A stretch of DNA of 64,000 bases from Nitratidesulfovibrio sp. SRB-5 (GCF_019931275.1 NZ_JAIOTY010000001.1:1708650-1772649), one strand, 5' to 3'; shown: positions 18,114-28,900, counted from the stretch's first letter. The notes: a model not told the origin generated them from the letters alone. Numbers and translations: made by a program.

Positions 18114-18761
18114 CTAGCCGCGCCAGCCGTGGGTGCCCACCAGATCCACGAAGGCCACGCCGCCCTTGCTTTCGCGCACCACGCGTCCGCCCTGCTTGCG
18201 CACCACCACCAGTTCCTGCATCCGCTTGCTGGACCCCACGGGAATGACCATGATGCCCGGGTCCGCCAGTTGCTCGATGAGCGGCAGCGGCACTTCCGGC
18301 CCGCCCGCCGTGACCAGGATGCGGTCGTAGGGGGCGGCTTCGGGCCAGCCCAGGGTGCCGTCGTCCAGCTTCAGCCGCACCTTGCGGTACTTCAGCGTGC
18401 GCAGCAGGTCGCGCGCGGCGGCGTGCAGTTCGCGGATGCGTTCCACCGTGTACACGTCCAGGCCCATTTCCGCCAGCACGGCGGCCTGGTAGCCGGAGCC
18501 GGTGCCTATTTCCAGCGCGCGCAGGCCCGGTTGCGGCTCTATGATCTGCGACATGAGCGCCACGATGAACGGCTGCGAAATGGTCTGTCCATGCCCTATG
18601 GGCAGGGGGTGGTCCTCGTAGGCCTGTGCGCGCAGGGCTTCCTGCACGAACAGGTGACGCGGCACGGAACGCATGGCCGCAAGTACGGCCGGATCGGTGA
18701 TGCCGCGCGTCTCGAGCTGCTGTTTCACCATGCGCTCACGGTTGCGCTTCATGTCGAGCAT
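18114..18761 (-). CDS. pcm: Protein-L-isoaspartate O-methyltransferase
   Basis: Repairs isoaspartyl residues in damaged proteins using S-adenosylmethionine; 215 aa. The family start [11 protein letters not shown]...[14 protein letters not shown] is followed by [15 protein letters not shown], the SAM-binding [47 protein letters not shown] (quoted in parts) and the end [12 protein letters not shown]. Start MLDMKRN at 18761 with GAGAGGA upstream; the open frame further upstream is low-complexity. Confidence 0.93.
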   Translation of the reverse strand: MLDMKRNRERMVKQQLETRGITDPAVLAAMRSVPRHLFVQEALRAQAYEDHPLPIGHGQTISQPFIVALMSQIIEPQPGLRALEIGTGSGYQAAVLAEMGLDVYTVERIRELHAAARDLLRTLKYRKVRLKLDDGTLGWPEAAPYDRILVTAGGPEVPLPLIEQLADPGIMVIPVGSSKRMQELVVVRKQGGRVVRESKGGVAFVDLVGTHGWRG

Positions 18762-19313
18762 GCGCGGTCCTCTCTGAAATGGGTGCCCCGCCGGGTCTGG
18801 TCGTTGCGTTGCCGTGGCGTCATGCGTGACCGTGTGCGGCCGTGTGGCCGGGCGCATCGTGCGCACGGCATGGGGCGCCGGTCCGGTCAGCAGGCCCGGC
18901 GGAGGCCCGGCGCTGGAATGACCGGAGGGCCGTCCAGTGGCCCGAACAGGGGCCTGAACAGGGGGCCCGATCGGTGACCTTGCCAGGGGCCGGGCGGCGG
19001 CGCGGCAGGAACCGCGACAAAAAGGCCGGTGTGCGTGCGAATGGCGAAACGGCGTGCAAACGGGGGGGACGGGCGTTGCGAGTCGCCTCGTCCATACGGC
19101 CCCGGCATGGTTTGGAAAACAGATTTTGCCCTCGGCGTCAATCATGGGGGCGGCAAGGCCGGGGCCGCTCCGCTCTCCTCCTGCATCTCCCGGCGTCCCG
19201 CGTCTGCCGTGCCGCCCGCCCTGCTACTGCCGGTATCGCCCGCGCCGCCCCGGCTTGCTTGACTTATGCGCCGAGTGTGCGACACTTGGCGAAACACGCT
19301 TGCGGGGGAAACC
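18762..19313. other. Divergent GC-rich spacer between pcm and CBS gene
   Basis: 552 bp without a credible gene. It is rich in GGGCC/GGCCC blocks with many local hairpins. The only site I would name is the candidate promoter at 19259-19287. Confidence 0.4.
19259..19287 (+). promoter_or_regulatory. Candidate promoter of CBS-domain gene
   Basis: TTGACT (19259-19264), 17-bp spacer, ACACTT (19282-19287), 26 bp before the start codon. Strong -35, weak -10. Confidence 0.4.
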
Positions 19314-19742
19314 ATGCTCTACGTCGGCGATCTCATGTCCACCGGGCTCTTCACCCTGAAGAAGACCGATTCGCTCCGGGCGGCCCGCTCGCTGATGCAG
19401 CTGGCCCGCATCCGGCACATTCCCATCGTGGATGCCAAGGGCGACTTCCAGGGGTTGCTGACCCACCGCGACATCCTGTCCGCCACCATCTCGCGCTTCG
19501 CCGACGTGGACGAGGCCGTGCAGAACGAGATCGACGCGGGCATTCCGGTGGGCGAAATCATGCGGACCGACGTGGTGCGCGTGCACCCCGACACCCTGCT
19601 GCGCGATGCCGCCGAACTGCTGTTGCACCACAAGTACGGGTGCCTGCCCGTGACCGAGGGCGACAGGCTGGTGGGCATCGTGACCGAGGCGGACTTCCTG
19701 AAGCTGACCATCAGCCTGCTGGATGCCGTCGAACATCCCTAG
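19314..19742 (+). CDS. Two-CBS-domain protein
   Basis: 142-aa protein made almost wholly of a CBS pair: domain one (about 1-60: VGDLMSTGLFTL, IRHIPIVDAKGDFQGLLTHRDIL) and domain two (about 78-136: VGEIMRTDVVRVHP, YGCLPVTEGDRLVGIVTEADFL). Such stand-alone pairs bind adenosine nucleotides and often regulate a partner enzyme or transporter. The partner is not obvious here. Start at 19314; closed by a terminator. Confidence 0.85.
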   Translation: MLYVGDLMSTGLFTLKKTDSLRAARSLMQLARIRHIPIVDAKGDFQGLLTHRDILSATISRFADVDEAVQNEIDAGIPVGEIMRTDVVRVHPDTLLRDAAELLLHHKYGCLPVTEGDRLVGIVTEADFLKLTISLLDAVEHP

Positions 19743-19768
19743 GCAGGCCACCTGAACGGTTTGGACAC

Positions 19769-19798
19769 AAGCCGCCCGGCTTTCAGGGCGGCTTTTCA
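19769..19798 (+). terminator. Terminator of CBS-domain gene
   Basis: A 9-bp stem (AAGCCGCCC 19769-19777 with GGGCGGCTT 19786-19794) followed by TTCACTT. Confidence 0.6.
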
Positions 19799-19817
19799 CT
19801 TGAAAGGATCAGGAGAC

Positions 19818-21128
19818 ATGACAGCAGCTAAGAATCTTTCCATCGTGATCGTCTTCGCGGCCCTGCTGGGGCTGCTCGGCATCGGCGGCTTCATGCTCTT
19901 CCAGGACATGGAAGGGCCGGAAGTCATCCTTACCCCGGACACGGGGCGCGCCTCGCCGCATCAGGACCTTACCCTGACCCTGCGCGACAAGAAGTCGGGC
20001 GTCCGGTCCGTCACCGTCACGGTGAAAAAGAATTCGCACTCGCTGGTCGTACTCGACAGCGCCTTCACCGAAGGTCGCCGCGAACAACGCGTGACCTTCA
20101 ACCTGAAGGATGCGGGCCTGAAGGACGGAGCCTTCGACCTTGAAGTGCGCGCCACCGACACCTCGCTGGCCGGGTTCGGCAAGGGCAACACCACCACCAG
20201 GGTCTATCCCCTGCGCCTGGACACCCAGCCCCCGCGCGTTTCGGTAAAGAGCATGCCCCCCTACGTGCGGCGCGGCGGCACCGGCTCCATCCTCTATTCG
20301 GTCAACGAAGAGGTGGAACGCACCGGCGTGAAAGTGGGCGACCTGTACTTTGCGGGGTTCAAGCAGCCCAGCGGCGACTACCTGTGCTTCTTCGCCTTTC
20401 CGCACTTTCTCACCGTGGCCCAGTACGCCCCGGAAATCACCGCCGTGGACCTTTCCGGCAACGCCATGGCCAGCCGCCTGGTCATCCGCCCGCTGGACCG
20501 GGTGTTCCGGCATGACAACATCAACATTTCCGAAAACTTCCTGGCCAGCAAGATGCCCGAATTCGAACAGGACGTACCCGGCGATCTGAGCCCGCTGGAG
20601 CGCTTCCTGAAGGTGAACAACGAGTTGCGGGTGTCCAACGAGCAGAAACTGCTGGAAATCGGCAAGGATACCGCCCCCGCCATGCTCTGGCACGGGGCCT
20701 TCCTGCAACTGCCCAACTCGGCCACCAGGGCCGGGTTTGCCGACAACCGCAGCTACCTGCACAACGGCCAGAAGGTGGACAACCAGACCCACCTCGGCCT
20801 GGACTTCGCCTCGCTGGCCATGGCCGAGGTGCCCGCCTCCAACAGCGGGCGCGTGGTCTTTGCCGGAACTCTCGGCATTTATGGCAACCTCGTCGTCGTC
20901 GACCACGGCCTTGGTCTGCAAACCCTGTACTCGCACCTTAGCGAGATTTCGGCCAACGTGGGCCAGCAGGTGAAGAAGGGCGACATCATCGGCAAGACCG
21001 GCACCACCGGCATGGCAGGCGGCGACCACCTGCACTTCGGGGTGACCATCGGCGGGGTGCAGGTGCAGCCGCTGGAATGGCTGGACCCGCACTGGATCGA
21101 GGACAACGTGACGGCACGCCTGAAGTAG
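19818..21128 (+). CDS. M23 family (LytM-type) cell-wall endopeptidase
   Basis: 436-aa envelope protein with one N-terminal membrane anchor (about 8-28), a beta-rich periplasmic region, and a C-terminal LytM domain that should cut peptidoglycan cross-bridges. The Zn ligands are visible as HxxxD in THLGLDFAS (about 325-329) and HLH in GGDHLHFGV (about 404-406). Because all ligands are present it is probably an active enzyme rather than an EnvC/NlpD-type activator. Start at 19818 with AGGAG upstream. Confidence 0.9.
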   Translation: MTAAKNLSIVIVFAALLGLLGIGGFMLFQDMEGPEVILTPDTGRASPHQDLTLTLRDKKSGVRSVTVTVKKNSHSLVVLDSAFTEGRREQRVTFNLKDAGLKDGAFDLEVRATDTSLAGFGKGNTTTRVYPLRLDTQPPRVSVKSMPPYVRRGGTGSILYSVNEEVERTGVKVGDLYFAGFKQPSGDYLCFFAFPHFLTVAQYAPEITAVDLSGNAMASRLVIRPLDRVFRHDNINISENFLASKMPEFEQDVPGDLSPLERFLKVNNELRVSNEQKLLEIGKDTAPAMLWHGAFLQLPNSATRAGFADNRSYLHNGQKVDNQTHLGLDFASLAMAEVPASNSGRVVFAGTLGIYGNLVVVDHGLGLQTLYSHLSEISANVGQQVKKGDIIGKTGTTGMAGGDHLHFGVTIGGVQVQPLEWLDPHWIEDNVTARLK

Positions 21129-21176
21129 TGCCCGCCCTGCCCGGCCACGAGACCGGGCGGGAAGGAAATGCGAATG

Positions 21177-21211
21177 AACGCGGGGAGCCCATGGGCTCCC
21201 CGCGTTTCTTT
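21177..21211 (+). terminator. Strong terminator of M23 peptidase gene
   Basis: A 14-bp perfect stem (21177-21190 with 21193-21206, arm AACGCGGGGAGCCC) followed by TCTTT. Confidence 0.8.
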
Positions 21212-21410
21212 GGTTTTCAGCATATTGCGAAGGATTCTCGGGAAGGCGTGTTTGCGCACGGCATGGCAGGAATCAACACCCTTCATCTGCCACTTTAAAG
21301 GAGGACAGGTGAGGAACTGGCAGAGAGGATGCCGTTCTGCCACTGGCGAACGACCGTTGGCGAACAGCCGTCACCACGTGCCGGAAAGCGCCGACATGTC
21401 CTGCCCCGCC

Positions 21411-21803
21411 CTACACGGCGCCCCGCAGCGTATCCAGGAAGGCCTTCAGGGCCACCGCGTTGTTTCGGGTTTCGTCCCGTGCCGCGAATAGCAGCGTGAC
21501 CCGGCCCTGCTCTGCCGCAAGCCTGCGCAGCAGGGCAAGGTCCGGGTGTGCGGAGGCGCGCAGTTCCGCATGGTAGCGCGCTTGGAATTCCTGCCAGCGC
21601 TCGGGATCATGCCCGAACCAGCGGCGCAGATCGTCGGACGGAGCCACGCCGCGCAGCCAGTGGTCGATGCGGGCGTTGTCGCGCGCAAGTCCGCGCGGCC
21701 ACAGCCGGTCCACCAGTACCCGCAGCCCGTCATTGGACCCTGCCGGGTCTGCGCCCTCCGCCGCTGCCGTCTCGTACACGCGCCGCACGTACACCTCAGC
21801 CAT
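21411..21803 (-). CDS. DUF488 family protein
   Basis: 130-aa cytoplasmic protein of the DUF488 family (YeaO-like): VRRVYE at the start, RVLVDRLWPRGLARD, a WFGHDPERWQEF block and VTLLFAARDETRNNAVAL near the end. Function unknown. Start at 21803 with GGAGG upstream. Stands alone downstream of the PEP synthase-like gene. Confidence 0.85.
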   Translation of the reverse strand: MAEVYVRRVYETAAAEGADPAGSNDGLRVLVDRLWPRGLARDNARIDHWLRGVAPSDDLRRWFGHDPERWQEFQARYHAELRASAHPDLALLRRLAAEQGRVTLLFAARDETRNNAVALKAFLDTLRGAV

Positions 21804-21966
21804 GGTCGCCTCCTTGCCCGACTTCCGCCCCGGGCCGTCTCCCCACAAATGCGACGCGAAACGGCCTGTGGCAAGACCGGGCGACGGCGTGCGTCCGAAG
21901 TTACGCTGTATCCTCTGGAGTCGCGTTGTCTTTCCGTCTGCCCCGTGCCCTCTGCCCGGCACGCAA

Positions 21967-21997
21967 CGAAAAACGGGCGGCCCGAAGACCGCCCGTT
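21967..21997 (-). terminator. Terminator of PEP synthase-like gene
   Basis: A 9-bp stem (AACGGGCGG 21972-21980 with CCGCCCGTT 21989-21997). On the minus strand it is followed by TTTCGTT, 57 bp past the stop. Confidence 0.75.
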
Positions 21998-22054
21998 CGT
22001 ACATGCTTCAACGTGATTCCGGCACGCGCGTGGTGCGCAGGCCGTCTGCCACGT

Positions 22055-25000
22055 CTACCACTTCTTGGCGCGCTGGGCCTCCAGGGCTTTGGCCTGTTCC
22101 TCGAAGTTGGCGAAACCGGCCTGGTGCAGGGCGTCGGACACGGTGCCCGCCCAGTCCCAGGTGGCGTAGATGACCGGCTTGTGGAAGGTGGCCCGGAACT
22201 GTTCCAACTCGGAGCGGTAGAACTTTTCCTTGGGCGTTTCCAGGCTTTCACGCAGCAGTTCGTGCAGGCGGCGCAGTTCGCCTTCGTACCAGTCCATCAG
22301 GTCTTCGGCCTGGGTGTACTTCTTGAGGATGTGGCCGTAGCCCTTTTCCTCCAGCAGCGCGCGAAGGTTGGCCAGATGCTGGTTGCGCAGCCAGTTGCCC
22401 AGTTCCGAGGTGGGGATGTTTTCGGACTCCACCTCTGCCATGTCCAGCTTGGTCTGGTAGTAGGTGTCGGGCACCACCGAAGCGGACACGATGCCCGCGA
22501 TGGCCACCAGGCCGCGCAGTATCTTGCTGTTGGACACGCCCTGGCCGCAGAAGCCCACCTTGCGGGCGCACTTCTGGCCGGTGAAGATGGTCACCAGGAT
22601 GGCCCAGACCACGGCGGGGTCTTCCTCGTCGTAGATGTGGCCAAGACGCGCGTTGTCGCGGTCGGTGGCCAGCACCATCTGGGTCATGTCGTTGGAACCG
22701 ATGGAGAAGCCGTCGAATTCCTCGATGAACTGCTTGGCCAGCACGGCGTTGGACGGGATTTCCGACATCTGGATCATCTTCAGCCCGTCGACGCCGCTCT
22801 TCAGCTTGTGCACCTGTTCCAGATAGCGGCGCATGGAGCGCGCTTCTTCCAGGGTGCGCACGAAGGGCAACATGAGTTGCAGGTTGCACCCGCCGTACAC
22901 GCCGCGCGCCAGCTTGAAGGCCTCGATTTCCCAGTCGTGCAGGTTGCGCGACACCCCGCGGAAGCCCAGCATGGGGTTGTCTTCCATCTGCTCGAACAGG
23001 TTGCCGCCCAGCAGGTTGCGGTACTCGTTCGACTTGAAGTCGGTGGTGCGGTAGACGATGTCCTTGCCGTAGAAGGCCATGGCGAACAGGGCCAAGCCCT
23101 GCGACAGGGTCTGGACGTAGTGCTCCTTGCCGGTGCGGAACCCGCGCGAGCGGATCAGGGCGCGGATCTTGTCCGGCACGGCGCGCATGTCGTCCATTTC
23201 CTTCTGCAGGCCGCTGCGCAGCCCCACCTCGTGGCGCAGGCGGGCGATCTTGGCCAGCGCGTCCTGCACGGCGGGGATGTCTTCGATGCGTTCCACCTGG
23301 GCGCGGATGTTGGCTTCGATCTCGGCGCGGCGCTTCACCGTGTCCGGGTCGATGCCGTTGAGCATGGCCAGCTGGTCGTCATAGCCCATGACCACGCGCA
23401 CGTGGTCTTCAAGGTCGATGGACGTCTTCAGGATGTCGATGCGGCGGGTGGCCAGTTCCACGTGCTCGTCCAGCTTGTGGTCCAGCTCGCGCATCTTGCG
23501 GTGCATGACCAGCACCTGTTCGGTGCCGCGCAGGTTCTCGCGCGAGGCCAGGGCCTCGATTTCAGCCGACAGGCCGGTGATGTGGCCCACGTACTCGCGC
23601 AGCTTCATGTCGATGGCGATGAGCCCGGCAGACAGCTGCTCGCGCAGGATCTTGGACAGGCGGGAATCCAGTTCGCGCAGCTTGGCGTGCACGGCGTGTT
23701 CCAGTTCGCCGCTGTCGAAGGCTTCCAGCGCCTGCGGATGCACGCCGATGTTGCCCAGCATGAATTCCGCGCGCAGCAGGCCCACCTCGAAGTCTTCCAC
23801 CTCGCGCAGGCGCGAGAGGAACATGGCCTGGCCCACGTCGGCCAGGATCAGGCCCACCTTGGTCTTGGTGGGGGGCAGCTTGGACAGGTCCATCTCGCCG
23901 CCCACTTCGCGCAGGGGCAGCATGCCCCGGTACACCCGGCCCCGGGTACCGTCCACGGTCACTTCCTGGCCGTCCAGGGCGCGCAGGATTTCCAGGCGCT
24001 GGATGCCGATGACGGCGGGGATGCCCAGTTCGCGCGAGGTGATGGCGGCGTGGCTGGTGTCGCCGCCCACGTCGGCAAGGATGGCGGCGGCCACGCGCAT
24101 GCCGGGCACCATGTCGGGGTCGGTGCGGTCGGCGGCGAGGATGTCGCCCTTGTTGATCTTGTTCAGTTCCAGTGCGGACCGCAGGAACTTCACCCTGCCC
24201 TGCCCGGCCCCGCGCGACGCGCCGTTGCCTTCCAGCAGCACCTCGGCCTGGGTGGCCGCCTTCGGGTCCACCTCGCGGCGGCGCATGAAGATGGTGTGCG
24301 GGTGCTTTTCCAGCTCTTCGTTCCAGCGGGTTTCGGGACGGGCCTGCACGAACCACAGCCGGTCGGCCGAGTCGATGCAGAATTCGGTGTCCATGATCAT
24401 GTCGCCGTAGGCGCGGCTGATGGCGCGCACGCCCTTGGCCACCTGTTCGGCCTGGGCCAGCGAAAGCGACCAGCGGTACGCCTCGATTTCGGGCACGGAA
24501 ACCTTCTTGGTGCCGCCCTTCTCGTCGTAGACGATCTTCTTGTCCTTGCAGCCCATCTGGCGGATGACCACCTCGGGCCCGTCGTCACGCTGGAAGACGT
24601 AGAACTTGTCGGGGGTGACCATGCCGCCCACCACGGCCTCGCCCAGGCCGTAGCTGGCGTCCATGCCCACCAGGTCCTTGCGGGCGGTGCCCCGGCAGCC
24701 GGTGGCGGTGTCCGCGCTGAAGGCGGTGCCCGAAATGACCGGGTTGATCATGCGCATGATGCACACCGAGAGCGAGGTGTTCTCGATGGCCCATTCCTGC
24801 TTGGCCTTGATGGCGATGGATTCGTCGCCGGTGGCTTCGGCGCGGGCCTGCGCGTCCAGGATCGCCTCGCGGCGGTAGGTCATGGAGCGCAGGTTGTAGG
24901 CCGACGCGCAGTCCCAGTGGTAGGCGGCGGACACGCGGCTTTCGCCCACGATGTTCAGGTAGGTGTCCTGCAACCCGGCGAAGGCCTTCTTGCGCGAGTC

Positions 25001-25633
25001 TTCACCGGCGGCAGAGGAACGCACGGCCACGGGCACGTCTTCGGCGCCCGCTTCCTTGCAGATGGAGCGATAGGCCTCGCGCACGCATTCGTCCACGGCC
25101 TTGGGCAGCTCCACGCACAAAATGCCCGCCTGCACCAGCACCGAGCGCTTGCGCAGCTGGTCGATGCCTTCCGGCGAGGTGGCGAAGCCTTCCACCACGT
25201 TGTTGACGAAGGTGCGCAGCTTGATCTGGGTTTCACCGGGCTTGGCCGAAGCCTGGGCGCGGATTTCCTTGGCCAGGTTGCGAACGAACTTCTGCAGGAA
25301 CTCCGAATCCTTGTTGATCTCGGGGTCGTTCCAGTCGATGCGGTTGTATTCCTTGTCCACGGTGGCGCGGACGAGCGATGCGTTGACCCTGGTTTCGTCG
25401 AGCAGCATGTGGAATGCCTGCGACGATATGGCGCGGAACTCGGGTGCGCGGATTCCTTCCACCTGGCTGATGATGGCGGTGTTGTAGTTCTTGCCGCCGA
25501 CCAGCAGCTCGGCATCGTCGCCTATGCGCACGATGTCGGCGCCGGTCAGCACCAGCTTCTTGGTGAGTTCGGAAATCTCGGCGCCAGCCTTGGCGGCCTT
25601 GGCCGCAGGCTTTTCAACCGGAGTTTTGCCCAT
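22055..25633 (-). CDS. Phosphoenolpyruvate synthase-like protein (pyruvate, water dikinase), extra-large
   Basis: 1192 aa; PpsA is normally about 790. It would make PEP from pyruvate and ATP for gluconeogenesis. N-terminal ATP-binding domain about 25-435, with VRSSAAGEDS (204-213) and WFVQARPETR (427-436). The swivelling phospho-His domain is about 465-575 with GGDTSHAAI and catalytic His528. The TIM barrel starts near 590 (LLRAEFMLGNIGVHPQAL, 619-636) and resumes near 830-1050 with SIGSNDMTQMVLATDRD (978-994) and the catalytic CGQG (Cys1029). About 190 residues of helical, charged sequence (about 640-830) interrupt the barrel, and about 130 more follow it. All catalytic residues are kept. 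Lies directly after pyruvate carboxylase on the same strand. Confidence 0.88.
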   Translation of the reverse strand: MGKTPVEKPAAKAAKAGAEISELTKKLVLTGADIVRIGDDAELLVGGKNYNTAIISQVEGIRAPEFRAISSQAFHMLLDETRVNASLVRATVDKEYNRIDWNDPEINKDSEFLQKFVRNLAKEIRAQASAKPGETQIKLRTFVNNVVEGFATSPEGIDQLRKRSVLVQAGILCVELPKAVDECVREAYRSICKEAGAEDVPVAVRSSAAGEDSRKKAFAGLQDTYLNIVGESRVSAAYHWDCASAYNLRSMTYRREAILDAQARAEATGDESIAIKAKQEWAIENTSLSVCIMRMINPVISGTAFSADTATGCRGTARKDLVGMDASYGLGEAVVGGMVTPDKFYVFQRDDGPEVVIRQMGCKDKKIVYDEKGGTKKVSVPEIEAYRWSLSLAQAEQVAKGVRAISRAYGDMIMDTEFCIDSADRLWFVQARPETRWNEELEKHPHTIFMRRREVDPKAATQAEVLLEGNGASRGAGQGRVKFLRSALELNKINKGDILAADRTDPDMVPGMRVAAAILADVGGDTSHAAITSRELGIPAVIGIQRLEILRALDGQEVTVDGTRGRVYRGMLPLREVGGEMDLSKLPPTKTKVGLILADVGQAMFLSRLREVEDFEVGLLRAEFMLGNIGVHPQALEAFDSGELEHAVHAKLRELDSRLSKILREQLSAGLIAIDMKLREYVGHITGLSAEIEALASRENLRGTEQVLVMHRKMRELDHKLDEHVELATRRIDILKTSIDLEDHVRVVMGYDDQLAMLNGIDPDTVKRRAEIEANIRAQVERIEDIPAVQDALAKIARLRHEVGLRSGLQKEMDDMRAVPDKIRALIRSRGFRTGKEHYVQTLSQGLALFAMAFYGKDIVYRTTDFKSNEYRNLLGGNLFEQMEDNPMLGFRGVSRNLHDWEIEAFKLARGVYGGCNLQLMLPFVRTLEEARSMRRYLEQVHKLKSGVDGLKMIQMSEIPSNAVLAKQFIEEFDGFSIGSNDMTQMVLATDRDNARLGHIYDEEDPAVVWAILVTIFTGQKCARKVGFCGQGVSNSKILRGLVAIAGIVSASVVPDTYYQTKLDMAEVESENIPTSELGNWLRNQHLANLRALLEEKGYGHILKKYTQAEDLMDWYEGELRRLHELLRESLETPKEKFYRSELEQFRATFHKPVIYATWDWAGTVSDALHQAGFANFEEQAKALEAQRAKKW

Positions 25634-25854
25634 TCGTGAATCCTCCTGTGGGGGATAGAAACGCTTGCCTGAAGGTCCGATACCCGAAAACGACGGTCTT
25701 GTCCCACGCGCATGGGGCGCGCCGGGGTCAACCCGTGGGTATCATGCAGGGGGCTGGCATGGGGTGCCGGTCTCCTTATGGGGGGTTCTCGCATCGTCGC
25801 CCGCGGCCCGTGCGAGCCGGGCCGGGCGGTGCCTGGTACAGCCGAAGGATGTAT

Positions 25855-25892
25855 CCGCGCGCGGCCCGCAGTGATGGCGGGGCCGCGCGCGG
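25855..25892 (-). terminator. Hairpin after pyruvate carboxylase gene
   Basis: A 13-bp perfect stem (CCGCGCGCGGCCC 25855-25867 with 25880-25892), 12-nt loop, 10 bp past the stop. No U-run. It may partly separate pyc from the downstream PEP synthase-like gene. Confidence 0.5.
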
Positions 25893-25901
25893 GATGTCTG
25901 C

Positions 25902-28900
25902 TTACGGGTTCAGCGGTTCGCCGCAGTAGGGGCAGAAGTCGATGCCTTCCATGGTGATGGGCCGCGAGCACGCCGCGTTGGGGCAGGTGCGCGGGATGGG
26001 CCCAAGCTCCACGATCAGCTCGCCCTCGCGGACGGGCATCATCTGCTTGCTTTCGCGGTAGTCGGCGGTCTTCAGCACGCGCTTGACCATGCCGGAAACC
26101 GGGGCCAGCACCGCCTTTTCCTGCTTCATGATGGAGATGTTGAACAACTCCTCGCCCTGCTTCACCACGTCGCCGGGGTGCACGTACATCACCCACAGGT
26201 CGCCGTTGCTGGGCGCCGCCACGTGCATGGGGTTGGACGGGTCGGCCTTTTCCGAGCCCTTGCCGTCCGCCACGGCGGCCTTGGCCACCTGCACCTCGCA
26301 GCTCATGAATTCGGAATCAAGCACGTAGCGCACCACGCTCATTCCCGCCTCGTTGGGACGAGAGATGCTGAGCAGCGCCAGATGGTGCGGCTTGCCGTTG
26401 GAATCGACGAAGTTCAGGTCCTCGCCGGGGGCCACGCCCTCGAACCACACGTCCAGCGGCAGGTTGTTGGGGTTGCCGAAGCGGGCCCGCAACTGGATGG
26501 TCTTGATGGCGTCGCCGGGGTGGTTCAGGTACAGGACGAACTCTTCTTCCGTGGGCTTGCGGCGCATGATCTCGACATAGCCGCGCTCTTCCGCCGCCAG
26601 GTCCACGTCGGCCAACGAATCGAGGGGCGATGCCTCGGTGCGCGAGGCGATGGCCTTCTTCCATTCGTTGCCGAAGGCGCTTTCGTACACCCAGTCCGCC
26701 GGAAAGCCGAGGGGCAGCTTGCCGAAGCGGCCCAGCAGCAGGTTGCGGAAGGCGTCGTTGCAGTCCTGGTAGATGGACAGGCGCGCCTTGCGCATTTCCG
26801 CCGTCAGGTCGGCCTCGTCATGCCGGGCCACGTGGTCCAGCACTTCCAGCAGGTAGCGCACTTCTTCTTCGCCGCCGCGCTTGTAGGCGTTGGTCACTGC
26901 CAGGAAGGCGGTGTTCCAGGTCACCTGCGAGCCGGGCGTCACGTCGTGGTAGCGCACGATCTTGCGGGTGCCCGCCAGGAACTTGAGCATGTACGGCAGC
27001 AGGTGGATGTACCCCTGCTTCATGGCCCCTTCCTGCGACGACGAGGTGGCCCCGCCGGGCATGGCGTGCTCGACCACGTCGTGGTCGATGCCCTGGAAGT
27101 ACGGCGCGCAGTAACGGTCGTAGTACGGCATGATCTGCTTGAGCACGAAGTTGCAGTCGCGGATCATGTTCTTGTTCAGGTTGGTCTTCAGGCCCAGTTC
27201 GTCCTCTATGTAGGCGGCAGTGGCCAGCACGTCGCCCTGCCCGTACGAACGCACCGAGGCGCCAAGGGCCACGTCCACGATGTGCGCGCCCGCCTTGGCG
27301 GCGGCACCCACGGACGGCACGAACAGGCCGTCGGTGTAGTGGCGGTGGTAGTGCAGCACCAGCGAGGGCCAGCGCTTGCGCAGGGCCGTGACCAGGGCGG
27401 TCATGAACCGGGGCGGGCACATGCCCGCCATGTCCTTGAGGCCCAGGATGATCATCCTGGAGGCCTGCTCGGGGCCTACCCCGGCGGTGCTGCCCACCAT
27501 GCGCAGCACTTCCTCGGTGACGCCGAGGTAGTGGTCCACGTCGAAGCCCTTGGCCCACGACAGCGACAGCGCCGGTTCGAAGACCACGTCGGTGCGGTTC
27601 AGCGCAACTTCCGCGAAGGGCCGCATGTTCTCGATGTGGTTCAGGAAGTCGAAGCAGCGGATGATGTGGTGGGTATCGCACACCATTTCGCCGGTCATGC
27701 GCATGAGGTTCTTGGGCTGCGGCTTGTACCCCAGCACGTTGGTGGAGCGGATGAGAATCTGCTTCAGCGTCTTGGGCGCGAAGCGGTTCCATTCCTTCGC
27801 TTCCGAGAAGGGGTAGGTCATGTTGGCCAGAAGCGCCACGTGGAAGTGGGCGCCGCCGCCGTTCTCGATGGAGAAGAACCCGCAGTTGTCCAGGTACGGG
27901 CCGATCAGCTCGTCTTCCGCCAGGCGGAAGCGGTTGCCGCTGTTCGACTGGGTCATGTCGCGGGGGGTGGTGTCGGTGAAGTGCACGTGGCCCGCGTCGC
28001 GCAGGTAGTCCAGCAGCGCGGTGCGGTCGCCGGTGGGATACGGCGAGGGCGCGCGGCGCACGGTGCCGGGAATGTGCGGCAGCACCGGCTCGAAGCGGGG
28101 CATGCGCGGGGTTTCGCGGGTGCGGTATTCACCCAGCTGCACGTAGGGGTTGTAGCCCTTGGCCGAAACCTCGGCCACCAGCCGGGCCAGGCGCTCCGCC
28201 TCTGGGGCAAGGTCGGAGTAGCACATCAGTTCCGGGGTGTTGGCGATGAAGTTGGTATCCAGATCGCCCGCGCGGAACTTGGGGTGCTTCAGCACCTGCT
28301 TGTAGAACGGTACGGTGGTCTTGATGCCGCCGATGACGTACTCGCCAAGGCAGCGCTCCATGATGCCGAGCACCTTTTCCCAGCCCTGCCCGTAGGCGAT
28401 GAGCAGGGAGCCCGCCGAGTCGTAGTTGGACGGAAACTCGTAGCCCGCGCACATGTTCGAGTCCAGGCGCACGCCGGGGCCGCCGGGCGACACGTAGCGG
28501 CTGACCAGGCCCGAGTTGGGGGCGAAATGGTTCTGCGGGTCTTCGCAGTTGATGCGCACCTGCATGGCCACGTGCTGCGGCGTGGTGTTTTCCTCGGTGA
28601 AGCGCAGCCTGGCCCCGAAGGCCACGGCGATCTGCTCTTCCACCAGGTCGATGCCGTAGCGGCATTCGGTGATGCCGTGCTCCACCTGAAGGCGGGTGTT
28701 CACCTCGATCAGGTACGGCGTGCCGTCGGCGGTGACCAGGAATTCCACGGTGCACAGCGAATGGTAGCCCACCTCGCGCACCAGCATGCGCGAGTATTCC
28801 TTCAGCCGTTCGCGCAGTTCGGGCGTGATGCCCGACCACGGCGACGGGGTGATCTCGATGAGCTTCTGGTGGTTGCGCTGCACGGTACAGTCGCGTTCGT

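Noticed and set aside
18762-19313. A protein gene in the pcm-CBS spacer
   Set aside because: Open frames there are Arg/Pro/Ala-rich and lack ribosome sites; none gives a plausible fold.
21548-25639. A 1363-codon open frame on the plus strand opposite the PEP synthase-like gene
   Set aside because: His/Gly/Ala-rich shadow frame produced by high-GC codon bias of the real minus-strand gene; no domain sense.
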